From NCBI GenBank assembly GCA_002423425.1, contig DIWC01000049.1, positions 72,963 to 125,120 on the forward strand: a DNA stretch of 52,158 bases. Reading direction: 5' to 3'. The translations under genes and the position numbers were made by a program. This document shows positions 1 through 8,068 of this stretch, piece after piece; positions within the stretch are counted from its first letter, which is position 1, and the number at the start of each line of letters is the position of its first letter. Origin of the DNA: Peptococcaceae bacterium UBA6116 (GTDB taxonomy: Bacteria > Bacillota > Desulfitobacteriia > Desulfitobacteriales > Syntrophobotulaceae). The notes below the pieces were generated by a model, which had not been told where the DNA came from, did no database searches, and saw nothing but the letters and a program-made list of their open reading frames with translations.

Positions 1-39
1 ATCATAATTCAAACATATCATAATTTAGAAATACAAAAT

Positions 40-987
40 TTACAATAGTTGCTCTTCAATCATCCAAGTATACTTCATAGCTTCCTGGTTGTTTTGTAAA
101 CCATCATACCACGGCATACCGGGAATAGGATCCTTGGCAAAATAACGGGCTTTAAGAATTATTTCCGGGCGATATTCGTAGTGCATAATGTCAAAATTGC
201 CCCATTTTCCACCCCAGACAAAGCCGTATTTTTCAAAAATACGAACCAGTTCTTTAGGATAAGAGTTTATCCTTTTTTGTCCCTGTTCGCGGGAAGACCA
301 TCTCCAGTAATCATATTTATTGCTGTGAAGGTCTATGGAAATGCCAAAAGCGTGGGAACTTAAACGGTCGGTGGCACCGATCAGACGGTAATAGTAAGCT
401 CCGTTACTGGGAAATGCGGCCCCATAGATCTTATAGTCGTTGCGGGCCAGAGGAAGGAGTTCTTTCATTACCGACTGTAAGGCTTGTGCCGCCTGATTAT
501 TTTTGTTAAACTCGACAAACTTATAGCCAATGCTTACTTTGACCATATTTTTAGTAATTTGAGCTTTGTTTGTTCCGTATACTTCTTTTAACAGCGGATA
601 TATACGGGCACAGCCGGGATTATAATATTCCGGTAAAAGTTGGGTTAGGTCGGAAAGAGGATAAATTTGCTCGAGCACATCCTGGATGTCGGGATTGCCT
701 GATTTTTGCCAGGAGTTTTTTTTCTTTTGATCATCATACGGGAGTTTTTTCCCGGATTTTAATACTGCATAAACCTGACCATCTTCTTTTTTTTCCAACC
801 CTTTAATATATCCGGGATAAGCCAGCATAAGACATAAGATATCTCTTTTCATAGTGGCTTCATAGACGGGGTCTTTAGCCTTAACAGCAGTCTCAGCTGT
901 CCGAGTATTTGAATGCCATACTATATAGCTGCCGATAACAAAAAGGGCAAGGAACAGAATGCAAATAAGTTTTTTTCTAAGGTTCAC
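40..987 (-). CDS. M15-family D-alanyl-D-alanine carboxypeptidase-like cell wall peptidase
   Basis: A 315-residue zinc peptidase of the VanY/CwlK (M15) type, expected to trim peptidoglycan stem peptides outside the membrane. Residues 7-24 form one hydrophobic segment after a basic start, so it is a signal peptide or membrane anchor. The zinc-site pattern SxHxxGxxxD is seen as SSHAFGISID with H212 and D219, and a late H269 in MHYEYRPE completes the triad. The start is a GTG preceded by AAAGGAA. About 220 bp separate it from the divergent cadC gene. The substrate bond (D-Ala-D-Ala or L-Ala-D-Glu) cannot be decided by reading. Confidence 0.8.
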   Translation of the reverse strand: MNLRKKLICILFLALFVIGSYIVWHSNTRTAETAVKAKDPVYEATMKRDILCLMLAYPGYIKGLEKKEDGQVYAVLKSGKKLPYDDQKKKNSWQKSGNPDIQDVLEQIYPLSDLTQLLPEYYNPGCARIYPLLKEVYGTNKAQITKNMVKVSIGYKFVEFNKNNQAAQALQSVMKELLPLARNDYKIYGAAFPSNGAYYYRLIGATDRLSSHAFGISIDLHSNKYDYWRWSSREQGQKRINSYPKELVRIFEKYGFVWGGKWGNFDIMHYEYRPEIILKARYFAKDPIPGMPWYDGLQNNQEAMKYTWMIEEQLL

Positions 988-1120
988 TGTGAATTCATTC
1001 CTTTCGGATATGTTGGCCTCTTTACCAATAAGGTCTTTGATTCAAATTTATGGAGCATATTGAGAAAATATTAAATAATTATTAAAAGTATTAATAATAA
1101 GCTCTGTCAATATTCAGCTC

Positions 1121-1149
1121 TTGACTTTTAAATCAAAAAAAAATAAAAT
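1121..1149 (+). promoter_or_regulatory. Sigma-A promoter of cadC-cadA
   Basis: TTGACT at 1121-1126 and TAAAAT at 1144-1149 are separated by exactly 17 bases, a near-consensus housekeeping promoter. It reads towards cadC, and the dyad-symmetric operator starts six bases downstream of the -10 hexamer. Confidence 0.75.
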
Positions 1150-1154
1150 AACAC

Positions 1155-1178
1155 ATGAATATTTATTCAACTGTTCAT
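1155..1178. promoter_or_regulatory. ArsR/SmtB/CadC-type operator
   Basis: A 24-base imperfect inverted repeat, 12+12 with 8 of 12 paired positions, with outer arms ATGAA and TTCAT. On the reverse strand it reads ATGAACAGTTGAAT..., which resembles the known SmtB operator (ATGAACAGTT...ATATTC). It covers the expected transcription start, so bound repressor would block the 1121-1149 promoter. Release by metal is inferred from the family. Confidence 0.65.
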
Positions 1179-1203
1179 ATGTTTGAAGTGAGGTGAATAG
1201 ATT

Positions 1204-1569
1204 TTGGTAGATGGATTGGATAGAATCAGGTGCGATTGCAGTGTTATCCATGGGGATACTGTAAATCAGGTAAAAGCCATGATGCCTGAAGAAGAGAAAC
1301 TTTATGATTTGGCGGAGTTGTTCAAAGTATTTGGTGATAGTACCAGAATTAAAATTCTTTGGGCTCTTTCCGAGTCGGAAATGTGTGTTTGTGATTTGGC
1401 GTTTCTTTTAAATATGACGCAGTCTGCTATATCCCACCAATTGCGATTGTTGAAACAGTCGAGGTTGGTAAAAAACAGAAAAGAGGGTAAAGTAGTCTTC
1501 TATGCTTTGGATGATATTCATGTCAAACAAATTTTCGGTCAAGGGATGATTCATGTTCAAGAAAAATAA
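1204..1569 (+). CDS. cadC: CadC-like metal-sensing ArsR-family repressor
   Basis: A 121-residue winged-helix repressor. The region 45-105 is the ArsR-type DNA-binding fold (FGDSTRIKIL...SAISHQLRLL). The recognition-helix metal motif is CVCDLA with C61 and C63, and two more cysteines near the N-terminus (C10, C12) match the thiolate-rich site of CadC, which binds Cd(II), Pb(II) or Zn(II). The TTG start is chosen because GAGGTG lies 8 bases upstream. It is followed after 24 bp by the P-type ATPase it probably controls. It should repress its own operon through the 1155-1178 operator. Confidence 0.85.
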   Translation: MVDGLDRIRCDCSVIHGDTVNQVKAMMPEEEKLYDLAELFKVFGDSTRIKILWALSESEMCVCDLAFLLNMTQSAISHQLRLLKQSRLVKNRKEGKVVFYALDDIHVKQIFGQGMIHVQEK

Positions 1570-1593
1570 GGCAGATGGATAAGGAGAAACAAT

Positions 1594-3732
1594 GTGGCTG
1601 GGAGAAAAGAAATAAAGGTGTTCAAGCTTGAGGGCTTGGGCTGTGCTAACTGTGCTGCTAAGATGGAGATACAAATTGGAAAATTAAACGGTGTTATTAA
1701 TGCTAGAATTGATTTTGTCTCCACAAAAATGATAATTGAAGTCTCCGGTAAGGAAAGATTTGCGGAGATTATGAAACAAATACCTCAAATTGTTGATTCA
1801 ATCGAACACGGTGTGAAAATCACCGATGTTCAACCCTCTGCAGGCTATAAGGATTGGACCATTTTGTTAGATAAAAAGCAGATCGTTTTACTTATAATGG
1901 GTATAGGTATTTTAATTGCGGCTTTGATTTTGGAACTGACCATTGGTATCCAATTCTTTCTGTTTCTATTGAGTTATATTCTTATCGGTCAAAAAGTAAT
2001 CTTCAAGGCTATTCGGAACACTATCCGTGGTGAAGTATTTGATGAGAATTTTCTGATGTTCATAGCAACTGCCGGGGCATTGGCCACTCGTCAATTTCCT
2101 GAAGCTATAGCTGTTATGCTGTTCTATCAAACCGGTGAATTTCTACAAAACATTGCAGTCAATCGTTCGCGCCGGTCCATCAGTTCTCTTATGGACATCC
2201 GTCCCGATTTTGCCAATTTAATAGAGGGAAACGAAGAAAGAACAGTGGCACCCGAGAAGATCGAGATAGGACAAGCAATTCTTGTTAAGCCCGGAGAAAA
2301 AATTCCTCTTGACGGAACAGTAATTGAAGGTTTTTCAGTCTTAGATACTTCAGCCCTGACCGGGGAATTTATTCCGCGCCAAGTAAAAGCAGGGGACAAT
2401 GTGTTGGCTGGCTTTATTAATAAGAATGGGCTATTGAACATTAAAGTGACTAAGAGTTATAACCAATCTACTGTAGCCCGGATCCTTGAGATGGTTGAGA
2501 ATGCAAGCAGTAAGAAAGCTCCTACCGAGAATTTTATTACAAAGTTTGCGCATTATTATACTCCGGCTGTTGTCTTGGGAGCAGCTTTAATAGCTTTTAT
2601 TCCGCCTTTGTTGATGCAGGATGCGGTTTTTTTCGATTGGCTTAACCGCGGACTAATTTTTCTGGTCGTATCGTGTCCGTGTGCACTCGTGATTTCCATA
2701 CCTTTAAGTTTTTTTGGGGGAATAGGGGGAGCTTCACGCAACGGGGTTCTTATTAAAGGAAGCAATTATCTTGAAGCCCTGAATAATGTCCGAACAGTTG
2801 TTTTTGATAAAACCGGTACACTCACTGAAGGAGTATTTGAGGTTACAAAAATATCTCCGATTGAGGGCATAAGTGAGGAAATGTTAATAAAGTACGCCGC
2901 TTTTGCTGAAAGATACTCCAACCATCCGATTGCGGCTTCAATTTTACAAAAATACAGCCGGCAGTTTAACGATAATGAAATATCTGAGTACGAGGAAATT
3001 CCTGGTTATGGTGTAAAAGCTGTTTATAACGAGAAAAAGATTATAGCCGGCAGTGCCCGGTTTATGATAAAAGAAACCATCCATATGGAGAAAGATGACA
3101 ATAGAGGGACAGTTGTATATGTAGCGGTTAATGGGGATTATATTGGCAGCATCAGCATTTCCGACAGGATTAGGGAGGATACTTCCAAAGCGATTGAGGG
3201 CTTGAGACAAATAGGTGTTCAGAGGATCGTTATGCTTACCGGTGACAAGCAGGATGTAAGTGAAATGATTGGACGCGAACTTGGATTCGATGAGGTATAC
3301 GCTGGGTTGCTTCCTGATCAGAAAGTTGAAATCTTAGAAAATATTGAAAAACAAAAAGATCCCCAAACCAAGATAGGATTTATCGGTGATGGAATTAATG
3401 ATGCTCCTGTTCTGGCTAGGGCTGATATTGGGATAGCCATGGGAGGCTTGGGTTCGGACGCAGCTATTGAAGCGGCAGATATCGTTTTGATGACAGATGA
3501 ACCTTCTAAAATAATAAGTGCCTTCCAAATAGCCAGAAAAACCCGGGATATTGTCTGGCAGAACATTGTCTTAGCTTTAGGAATAAAATCTGTGGTATTG
3601 TTTTTAGCGGCTCTAGGACTGGCAACGATGTGGGCGGCAGTGTTTGCCGATGTCGGTGTGACCGTAATTGCTGTATTAAATGCGACGCGGGTACTAAACT
3701 TTAGCCCAAAGCCTTCAAAGTGTTCAGAATAA
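1594..3732 (+). CDS. cadA: Cd/Zn/Pb-exporting P1B-type ATPase
   Basis: A 712-residue heavy-metal P-type ATPase that pumps divalent soft metals out of the cytoplasm. An N-terminal HMA domain carries GLGCANC (C17, C20). Then come the actuator motif TGE (256-258), the membrane metal site CPC (361-363), the phosphorylated aspartate D405 in DKTGTLT, a SNHP motif, and the hinge GDGINDAP from G598. The CPC form with a Cd/Zn-type flanking sequence points to CadA/ZntA rather than copper ATPases. GTG start with AAGGAG seven bases upstream. It is co-transcribed with cadC. Its stop codon lies against the truncated end of a decayed ligD fragment on the other strand, which suggests a past rearrangement. 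Confidence 0.92.
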   Translation: MAGRKEIKVFKLEGLGCANCAAKMEIQIGKLNGVINARIDFVSTKMIIEVSGKERFAEIMKQIPQIVDSIEHGVKITDVQPSAGYKDWTILLDKKQIVLLIMGIGILIAALILELTIGIQFFLFLLSYILIGQKVIFKAIRNTIRGEVFDENFLMFIATAGALATRQFPEAIAVMLFYQTGEFLQNIAVNRSRRSISSLMDIRPDFANLIEGNEERTVAPEKIEIGQAILVKPGEKIPLDGTVIEGFSVLDTSALTGEFIPRQVKAGDNVLAGFINKNGLLNIKVTKSYNQSTVARILEMVENASSKKAPTENFITKFAHYYTPAVVLGAALIAFIPPLLMQDAVFFDWLNRGLIFLVVSCPCALVISIPLSFFGGIGGASRNGVLIKGSNYLEALNNVRTVVFDKTGTLTEGVFEVTKISPIEGISEEMLIKYAAFAERYSNHPIAASILQKYSRQFNDNEISEYEEIPGYGVKAVYNEKKIIAGSARFMIKETIHMEKDDNRGTVVYVAVNGDYIGSISISDRIREDTSKAIEGLRQIGVQRIVMLTGDKQDVSEMIGRELGFDEVYAGLLPDQKVEILENIEKQKDPQTKIGFIGDGINDAPVLARADIGIAMGGLGSDAAIEAADIVLMTDEPSKIISAFQIARKTRDIVWQNIVLALGIKSVVLFLAALGLATMWAAVFADVGVTVIAVLNATRVLNFSPKPSKCSE

Positions 3733-4061
3733 ACCCGATAATAGTCTTACCTTGCCACATCTGCAAATAATCAAAATAAAGTTTTGTTCCTCTTTTGCCG
3801 ATGTTCCGTTCCATGGTAATTTTTTGAGGATATTTTTGAATCAAATATGTTGCGAAAAATTGATTGATTTTTCGGGCAGTCTCATAATCGTACTTTCCGC
3901 TCAAGTTCTTTTTTGATAAACAAGGCAACTTCAACTACTTCATCAAAAGTTTGACCTGCGGAAGGGTCAAGATCAAATACAAAATCGGAAGGATACTGGT
4001 TTTCATCTGAACGATTAAAGGGAATATGAAATTCTAAGGCAGCTTGGCATTTCCTTTCCAT
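3733..4061 (-). pseudogene. Decayed LigD-type polymerase/primase domain fragment
   Basis: Two reading frames on the minus strand match successive parts of the LigD polymerase domain of bacterial end-joining. Frame one (4061 to 3882) begins MERKCQAALEFHIPFNR and contains the VFDLDPS metal-site motif. It ends at a TGA just after KKELER. The next frame resumes at KYDYETARKINQFF and runs through KITMERNIGKRG and LYFDYLQ to GKTIIGF, then ends abruptly near 3735 beside cadA. Roughly 25 residues, including the conserved SGGKGLH region, are missing at the frame junction. No Ku or ligase domain is present. I read it as a remnant of a Ku/LigD locus, not a working gene. Confidence 0.7.
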
Positions 4062-4147
4062 CCACTTCCATGATCATTTGCCGTACTTAGATTTGGAACG
4101 TTTCCCATCAGGCAAATTTAGATTACGCCAACAATCCTGCAGCCAGT

Positions 4148-4249
4148 CTGTGGGGCACAGTACCACGGCGAGCGGAGCACGGATTGCGAAGCGCGGCTTT
4201 TTGCGCCAAGGAGGGCGCAATTGCCGAAGAGTGGTATTGTGCCCCGCAG
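4148..4249. repeat. GC-rich imperfect palindrome (REP/MITE-like)
   Basis: Arms at 4148-4166 and 4231-4249 are inverted repeats, 17 of 19 positions matching (CTGTGGGGCACAGTACCAC against the complement of the right arm). Inside are more pairing segments, for example GCGCC and GGCGC around an AAGGAG loop at 4203-4218. Base composition is visibly richer in G+C than the AT-rich surroundings. Open frames across it on both strands are products of the palindrome. Confidence 0.65.
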
Positions 4250-4273
4250 ACATTCCCGGATGACTCGCCTTTA

Positions 4274-4294
4274 AATCCTGCAAAGAGCAGGATT
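4274..4294. terminator. Small hairpin between ilvE and the palindrome
   Basis: AATCCTGC (4274-4281) pairs perfectly with GCAGGATT (4287-4294) around a five-base loop. On the plus side it is followed by ATTATTTCTT. It lies 59 bp past the ilvE stop and may end that transcript. A further AATCCTGC copy at 4133-4140 could pair with the same right arm, so the hairpin may instead be an end of the palindromic element. Confidence 0.4.
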
Positions 4295-4352
4295 ATTTCT
4301 TGAGATTATATACTTATCACGGATTCAGGGATAAACATGGAATAGATAAATA

Positions 4353-5423
4353 TTAGCAGTTTACCTTGTCCATCCAACCAAACTTATCAGAAACGCTGCC
4401 ATATTGAACGCCTGTAACATAGTCAAATAATTTCTGCGAAAATTCACCCGTTTGGTTATTATTGATGACTATTTTCTGTCCCTTCCAAGAAAGCTCACCG
4501 ACAGGGGAAATGACGGCAGCCGTACCCGAACCAAATACCTCTTCGAGTTGTCCTTTGGCATGGGCTTCATAGACTTCTTCAATTGAAATCTGGCGCTCGG
4601 TAGCCTTCATACTCCAATTCCGGACTAACTCCAATACGGTCTGTCTGGTGATTCCACTCAAAATACTGCCATTTAACTCTGGAGTAATAATTTCGCCATT
4701 AATCTTAAAAAATATATTCATAGTTCCTACTTCTTCGACATATTTACGGTGAACTGCATCTAACCACAAAACTTGATTAAAACCTTCTTCGTGGGCTTCT
4801 TCTTGAGCAGCCAGGCTCATAGCGTAATTGGCTGGGGTTTTGGCCTGACCAAGTCCACCTTTGGTAGCTCGCACGTATTTGTCTTCCACCTTGATGCTGA
4901 CAGGCTTGAAGCCAGTCTCATAATAGGCTCCAACGGGCGAAAGAATTATGAACAGTTTGTAGGTGCTAGAGACCTTGACGCCAACGCTCTTATCAGCAGC
5001 AATAATAAATGGTCTGATATAAAGGGATGTACCTTGCTCACCTGGAACCCAGTTTTTTTCAAAGTCCAATAATTTATACAAGCCTGCTTGGACTTGTTCA
5101 ACGTCTATATGGGGTATACAAAGAAAGTTGGCAGATCGATTAAAACGATTTAGATAGTGTTTTGGTCGGAATACTGCAACTTTATTGTCAGGAGTTCTAA
5201 AAGCTTTCATACCCTCAAAAATAGCTTGCCCATAATGGAATACGATTGTTGCGGGTACAGTTGCAAATTCACCATAAGGGACTATCCGTGGGGAATGCCA
5301 TCCCTTGCTAATTTCATAATCCATAACAAACATGTGATCTGTGAAGATCTTACCAAAACCCAGTTGTTTATCGGTAGGTAATATTCCAGCTTTATCAACT
5401 TTGGTTACCGTGATTTCTGTCAT
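4353..5423 (-). CDS. ilvE: Branched-chain amino acid aminotransferase
   Basis: A 356-residue fold-type IV PLP aminotransferase of the long (type II) class, which interconverts leucine, isoleucine and valine with their 2-oxo acids using glutamate/2-oxoglutarate. The PLP lysine is K195 in GQAKTPANYA. Downstream motifs include EEVGTMNIFF and SILSGITRQTVLEL, diagnostic of the family. The ATG start is preceded by AGGAGGAAATAATTATA. It is a single gene here with no other branched-chain pathway gene beside it and no T-box leader in the short upstream gap. Confidence 0.93.
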   Translation of the reverse strand: MTEITVTKVDKAGILPTDKQLGFGKIFTDHMFVMDYEISKGWHSPRIVPYGEFATVPATIVFHYGQAIFEGMKAFRTPDNKVAVFRPKHYLNRFNRSANFLCIPHIDVEQVQAGLYKLLDFEKNWVPGEQGTSLYIRPFIIAADKSVGVKVSSTYKLFIILSPVGAYYETGFKPVSIKVEDKYVRATKGGLGQAKTPANYAMSLAAQEEAHEEGFNQVLWLDAVHRKYVEEVGTMNIFFKINGEIITPELNGSILSGITRQTVLELVRNWSMKATERQISIEEVYEAHAKGQLEEVFGSGTAAVISPVGELSWKGQKIVINNNQTGEFSQKLFDYVTGVQYGSVSDKFGWMDKVNC

Positions 5424-5534
5424 TATAATTATTTCCTCCTGAACTATTTACTTAAATAATAATAATACTTGAAACGCAAATCTTCAATACAATAAACTCA
5501 ATAACTGTCCATTTTCCTTCAATCAATCATTTGG

Positions 5535-5831
5535 TTAGAACAATTTGCCAATTAAGCCTCCGACAACAACTGCTAAACCGATCTGAATCATTTGAGTAAT
5601 GACGGCGTTCCATCGCTTACCTGATATTGATTCAATTCCCCGCAGCCTTCCTTCATGATCATCTATCTCATCGTCATGCCGAGCTTGAATAGCAGTAAGA
5701 ACAACAATAGCTTCCTGGACACTTTTCATAGCAGTATCTTGATTTGTCACTTTTATTTTTTCTTGGCTTAGACAATTATCTAAAGCTTTATGCCGTTCAT
5801 TACAAAAATCCTGGGAAACAGTTGTATTCAT
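5535..5831 (-). CDS. Small coiled-coil protein with C-terminal membrane segment (XhlA/holin-associated-like)
   Basis: A 98-residue protein with an excellent ribosome binding site (GGAGGAGTAA before ATG). Residues about 1-75 are charged and predicted helical/coiled coil. Residues 80-97 (QIGLAVVVGGLIGKLF at the end) form a single membrane helix. This layout, a coiled coil then KRW and a short C-terminal membrane helix, resembles XhlA-like proteins found near phage holins, but no lysis genes are nearby. Function unknown. Confidence 0.6.
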   Translation of the reverse strand: MNTTVSQDFCNERHKALDNCLSQEKIKVTNQDTAMKSVQEAIVVLTAIQARHDDEIDDHEGRLRGIESISGKRWNAVITQMIQIGLAVVVGGLIGKLF

Positions 5832-6054
5832 TTACTCCTCCCCCTCTCCTACCTTAATATATGCTTTGTCATAAGCAAAAGTGAGACAGGCCTTGGAATA
5901 AGTGAACATAATATAGACACCGCAAGAATTTGCGGCATCTTGACGCACATATTTTTAATGAATTTAGACAAGATATAACTGTCAAATTATGATATTTTTC
6001 CAGCGCAAAAAATAGAATATTTTGTTTGATTGTTCCAAGTAATATTTTGGATAC

Positions 6055-6555
6055 TTAAGAGGTTTCGGAAGAGGTATTTAATTGTACTCTAGTGGCATTG
6101 AACTCCCCGAGTTTCTTGGTCTGAACAGAAGACAGATCAATACCGTTAAGTATGGGACGCGAAGCAAGCGTCATATGGGGCTTAAATACTCTGTCTTCTA
6201 AAGTAAAGTAATTGCTTAAAAGTCCAAGATGGATCTCATCCCTGAGTCTAAGCAGTGCAGTCTTGTTTCCACCTATAGCAGTCCACAAAGTATGAGACCG
6301 TTGAAGTGAAGGAAATCCCCCCAGCCCTTCCAGAGATAACTGAAACGATTGCTTGTTTAATACAGCTTTTTCAAGTATTTTATTAATTTTGGCAACGGTA
6401 TTGGGATTTAATTCTCCTAAAAATTCTAAAGTAAGATGAAAATTATCTTTCACTTTCCAAAATCCGCTTACCCCCATATTTCTAAGTTCTGATTGAAAAT
6501 TAAGGAGCTGCTGCTTAACCTCTGATGGAAGATCAATTCCAACAAACAATCTCAT
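6055..6555 (-). CDS. thpR: RNA 2',3'-cyclic phosphodiesterase (2H family)
   Basis: A 166-residue protein of the LigT/ThpR 2H phosphoesterase family. Both catalytic HxTx motifs are present: HLTL at 40-43 and HMTL at 128-131. Family members hydrolyse 2',3'-cyclic phosphate ends of RNA. It is slightly short for the family, mostly at the C-terminus, which ends in a polar tail. The ATG is preceded by GGAGAATATATT. The fragment upstream (6576-6807) appears broken, so thpR may be the only working product of this transcript. Confidence 0.85.
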   Translation of the reverse strand: MRLFVGIDLPSEVKQQLLNFQSELRNMGVSGFWKVKDNFHLTLEFLGELNPNTVAKINKILEKAVLNKQSFQLSLEGLGGFPSLQRSHTLWTAIGGNKTALLRLRDEIHLGLLSNYFTLEDRVFKPHMTLASRPILNGIDLSSVQTKKLGEFNATRVQLNTSSETS

Positions 6556-6575
6556 AATATATTCTCCTTGAAATT

Positions 6576-6807
6576 TTAATTGTCTTTCCTGCCAATAACA
6601 AAGTATGAATTCATTGGATGCCTTTTCTCCTTAATATCCTGTTTAAAAGTTTTAATCCGTCCGTAACTGGCAGTTTCCGAGCCAACATAGTCTACAAAAA
6701 TATCGTGCCACCCAACTTCACTAAATATTTTTTCAGGATAATCTGAACAATATGGCAGCGGCAACCCACTGTCCTTGAGATAATTTAAACTATATGTTAT
6801 CTGTCAC
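6576..6807 (-). pseudogene. Remnant of a SAM-dependent methyltransferase-like gene
   Basis: A good start signal (AAGGAG, five bases, GTG at 6807) opens a frame that stops after only five codons (MTDNI). In a shifted frame the sequence continues QITYSLNYLKDSGLPLPYC and runs to a C-terminus ending NSYFVIGRKDN at 6576. The tail resembles the C-terminal end of class I SAM-dependent methyltransferases, but no SAM-binding GxGxG region exists. This fits a gene with a frameshift and a large internal deletion. The methyltransferase assignment is tentative; the broken frame is seen directly. Confidence 0.4.
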
Positions 6808-6870
6808 TTTTTCTCCTTATACTTTTGCTTTGCGAAGACCAATGATAATAATTATATATTTTAAGACATG

Positions 6871-6896
6871 TAAAAAGCCGTCCTATAAGGACAGCT
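6871..6896 (-). terminator. Rho-independent terminator of the 6.9-7.3 kb transcript
   Basis: On the minus strand AGCTGTCC, a TTATA loop and GGACGGCT form an eight-pair stem (one G-U) followed directly by TTTTTA. It lies about 60 bp upstream of the broken methyltransferase frame, so it ends a transcript arriving from 7.3 kb. Confidence 0.75.
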
Positions 6897-7335
6897 CCAT
6901 TATCCATTGAAAGAGCACGGAATGATCTGCCTTGCACAACCATAGATAGTTTATTACCCAGCTATGATCTTTCGACCATAACCAAGCAGGTCGCCACCTA
7001 TGATCATGGTTTGTTCAACCATGCAAGATATCTTATCAGCTCCCAGTAACCTCACGGCTAAAGAAAACCAACAGTCATATAAACTTGTATTTACATACAA
7101 CTTGATACGGCATTCGACACCAGGCATGATCTTAGCTCGACCCATTACGATAGGTTGGAACCCTGCTACAATCAATGATAACCGACTGTAAAAAAGCTTT
7201 TCCCAACCGTAATAAATCTTCCCTCCGACTGCATACAAGCCTTTGACCTGTATACACTCTTTGGTCGACCCATAGATACCTCCAAAAGAAAGCACCTAGA
7301 AGTCTTCGCTCAACCATTACGCACCCTTTACGTTT
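6871..7335 (-). ncRNA. Candidate structured non-coding RNA of unknown class
   Basis: A ~465-base stretch with no convincing gene that ends, on the minus strand, in a rho-independent terminator (6871-6896). It contains several local hairpins: 7231-7255 (nine pairs, two of them G-U), 7085-7100 with a GUAA tetraloop, 7005-7023 with seven perfect pairs, and 6963-6980 with a GAAA tetraloop. Two GNRA loops close together are typical of folded RNAs. A degenerate 13-base motif (like TATGGTCGAAAG) recurs six times in one orientation. It does not match RNase P, tmRNA, 6S, or group I or II intron cores that I can recognise. The 5' end is uncertain. Confidence 0.45.
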
Positions 7336-7403
7336 AATATCATTTGCATTGTAGTGTCCTAATATACTGGTAAATGTTATGCCATACTAATTATCAAATC
7401 TTA

Positions 7404-7928
7404 TTAATTTTGATAAGAATTAAATGACACCCTGTCAAATTTTAAATCTTCATCAGTTCTTGCAGGTTGACTTTCATCCGCATAACCGATAGCAATCATA
7501 CATTCGACTTTAAGATGTTCTGGAATCACCAATACTTCCTGAATATATTGTTCCGCAGTTTTTTCTTGGTTATGTTGCCTTAATCTTACTTGCGACCAGC
7601 GAGAATCTAATCCAATTGACTTTGCTGTTAATTGGACGATAATGGCGGCTATACTTGCATCTTCAGTCCAAACATCTGACGCTTTACTGTCACCTAAAAT
7701 TACCATGGCCAGCGGAGCATCTTTCAAAAAACCACTGCCCGCTTCTCTGGCTCTTGAGAGTTTTTCCAACAGTTCTTTATTATTAACTAAAATAAATTTT
7801 TGTGAATAGATACCTTTGCCCGAGGGAGCGAGCAGTGCTGCTCTGATAAGCTGCTGGACTTTTTCCTCTTCGACAGGTTTTGGGAGATAACACTTGATAC
7901 TGCGTCTCTGGTATAAAAGATTAAGCAT
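7404..7928 (-). CDS. Nitroreductase-family FMN oxidoreductase
   Basis: A 174-residue nitroreductase-fold protein. The N-terminal RRSIKCYLPKPV segment is the FMN phosphate-binding motif, followed by ALLAPSGKGIYSQKF and the late motif IAIGYADES. These enzymes reduce nitro groups, quinones or flavins with NAD(P)H; the substrate cannot be told. The ATG at 7928 is preferred because GAGGAG sits eight bases upstream; the GTG three codons earlier overlaps that site. It stands alone, followed by the candidate RNA region. Confidence 0.82.
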   Translation of the reverse strand: MLNLLYQRRSIKCYLPKPVEEEKVQQLIRAALLAPSGKGIYSQKFILVNNKELLEKLSRAREAGSGFLKDAPLAMVILGDSKASDVWTEDASIAAIIVQLTAKSIGLDSRWSQVRLRQHNQEKTAEQYIQEVLVIPEHLKVECMIAIGYADESQPARTDEDLKFDRVSFNSYQN

Positions 7929-8068
7929 AATTTTCACTCCTCATTTTTTTATTAATCCCTTATTCTAATTTTATTTTATTATTATTTCAATAGCAATAAA
8001 AAAAATAATTTATTACTAACATATTTTAGATCATAGATATTATGTTTAAGTTACGTGTTCAAAAAAGA

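Noticed and set aside
2127..2441. Antisense frames of 60-104 codons within cadA, and similar ones inside ech, fusA-like, panB and other genes
   Set aside because: Shadows of strong coding genes on the other strand, without start signals or family resemblance.
4074..4283. Open frames of 61-69 codons on both strands in the GC-rich palindrome
   Set aside because: They mirror each other because the DNA is palindromic; no ribosome sites and no family resemblance.
5790..5978. A 62-codon plus-strand frame in front of the small coiled-coil gene
   Set aside because: Overlaps the start of a well-signalled minus-strand gene and has no ribosome site.
6954..7295. A 113-codon minus-strand frame across the candidate RNA region
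   Set aside because: No good start signal for a gene of this size, no recognisable motif, and overlapping frames on both strands; hairpins and a terminator explain the region better.
7313..7335. A group II intron 5' end (GTGCG on the minus strand)
   Set aside because: No domain V-like hairpin, no maturase and no recognisable intron core follow; the five-base match is not evidence.
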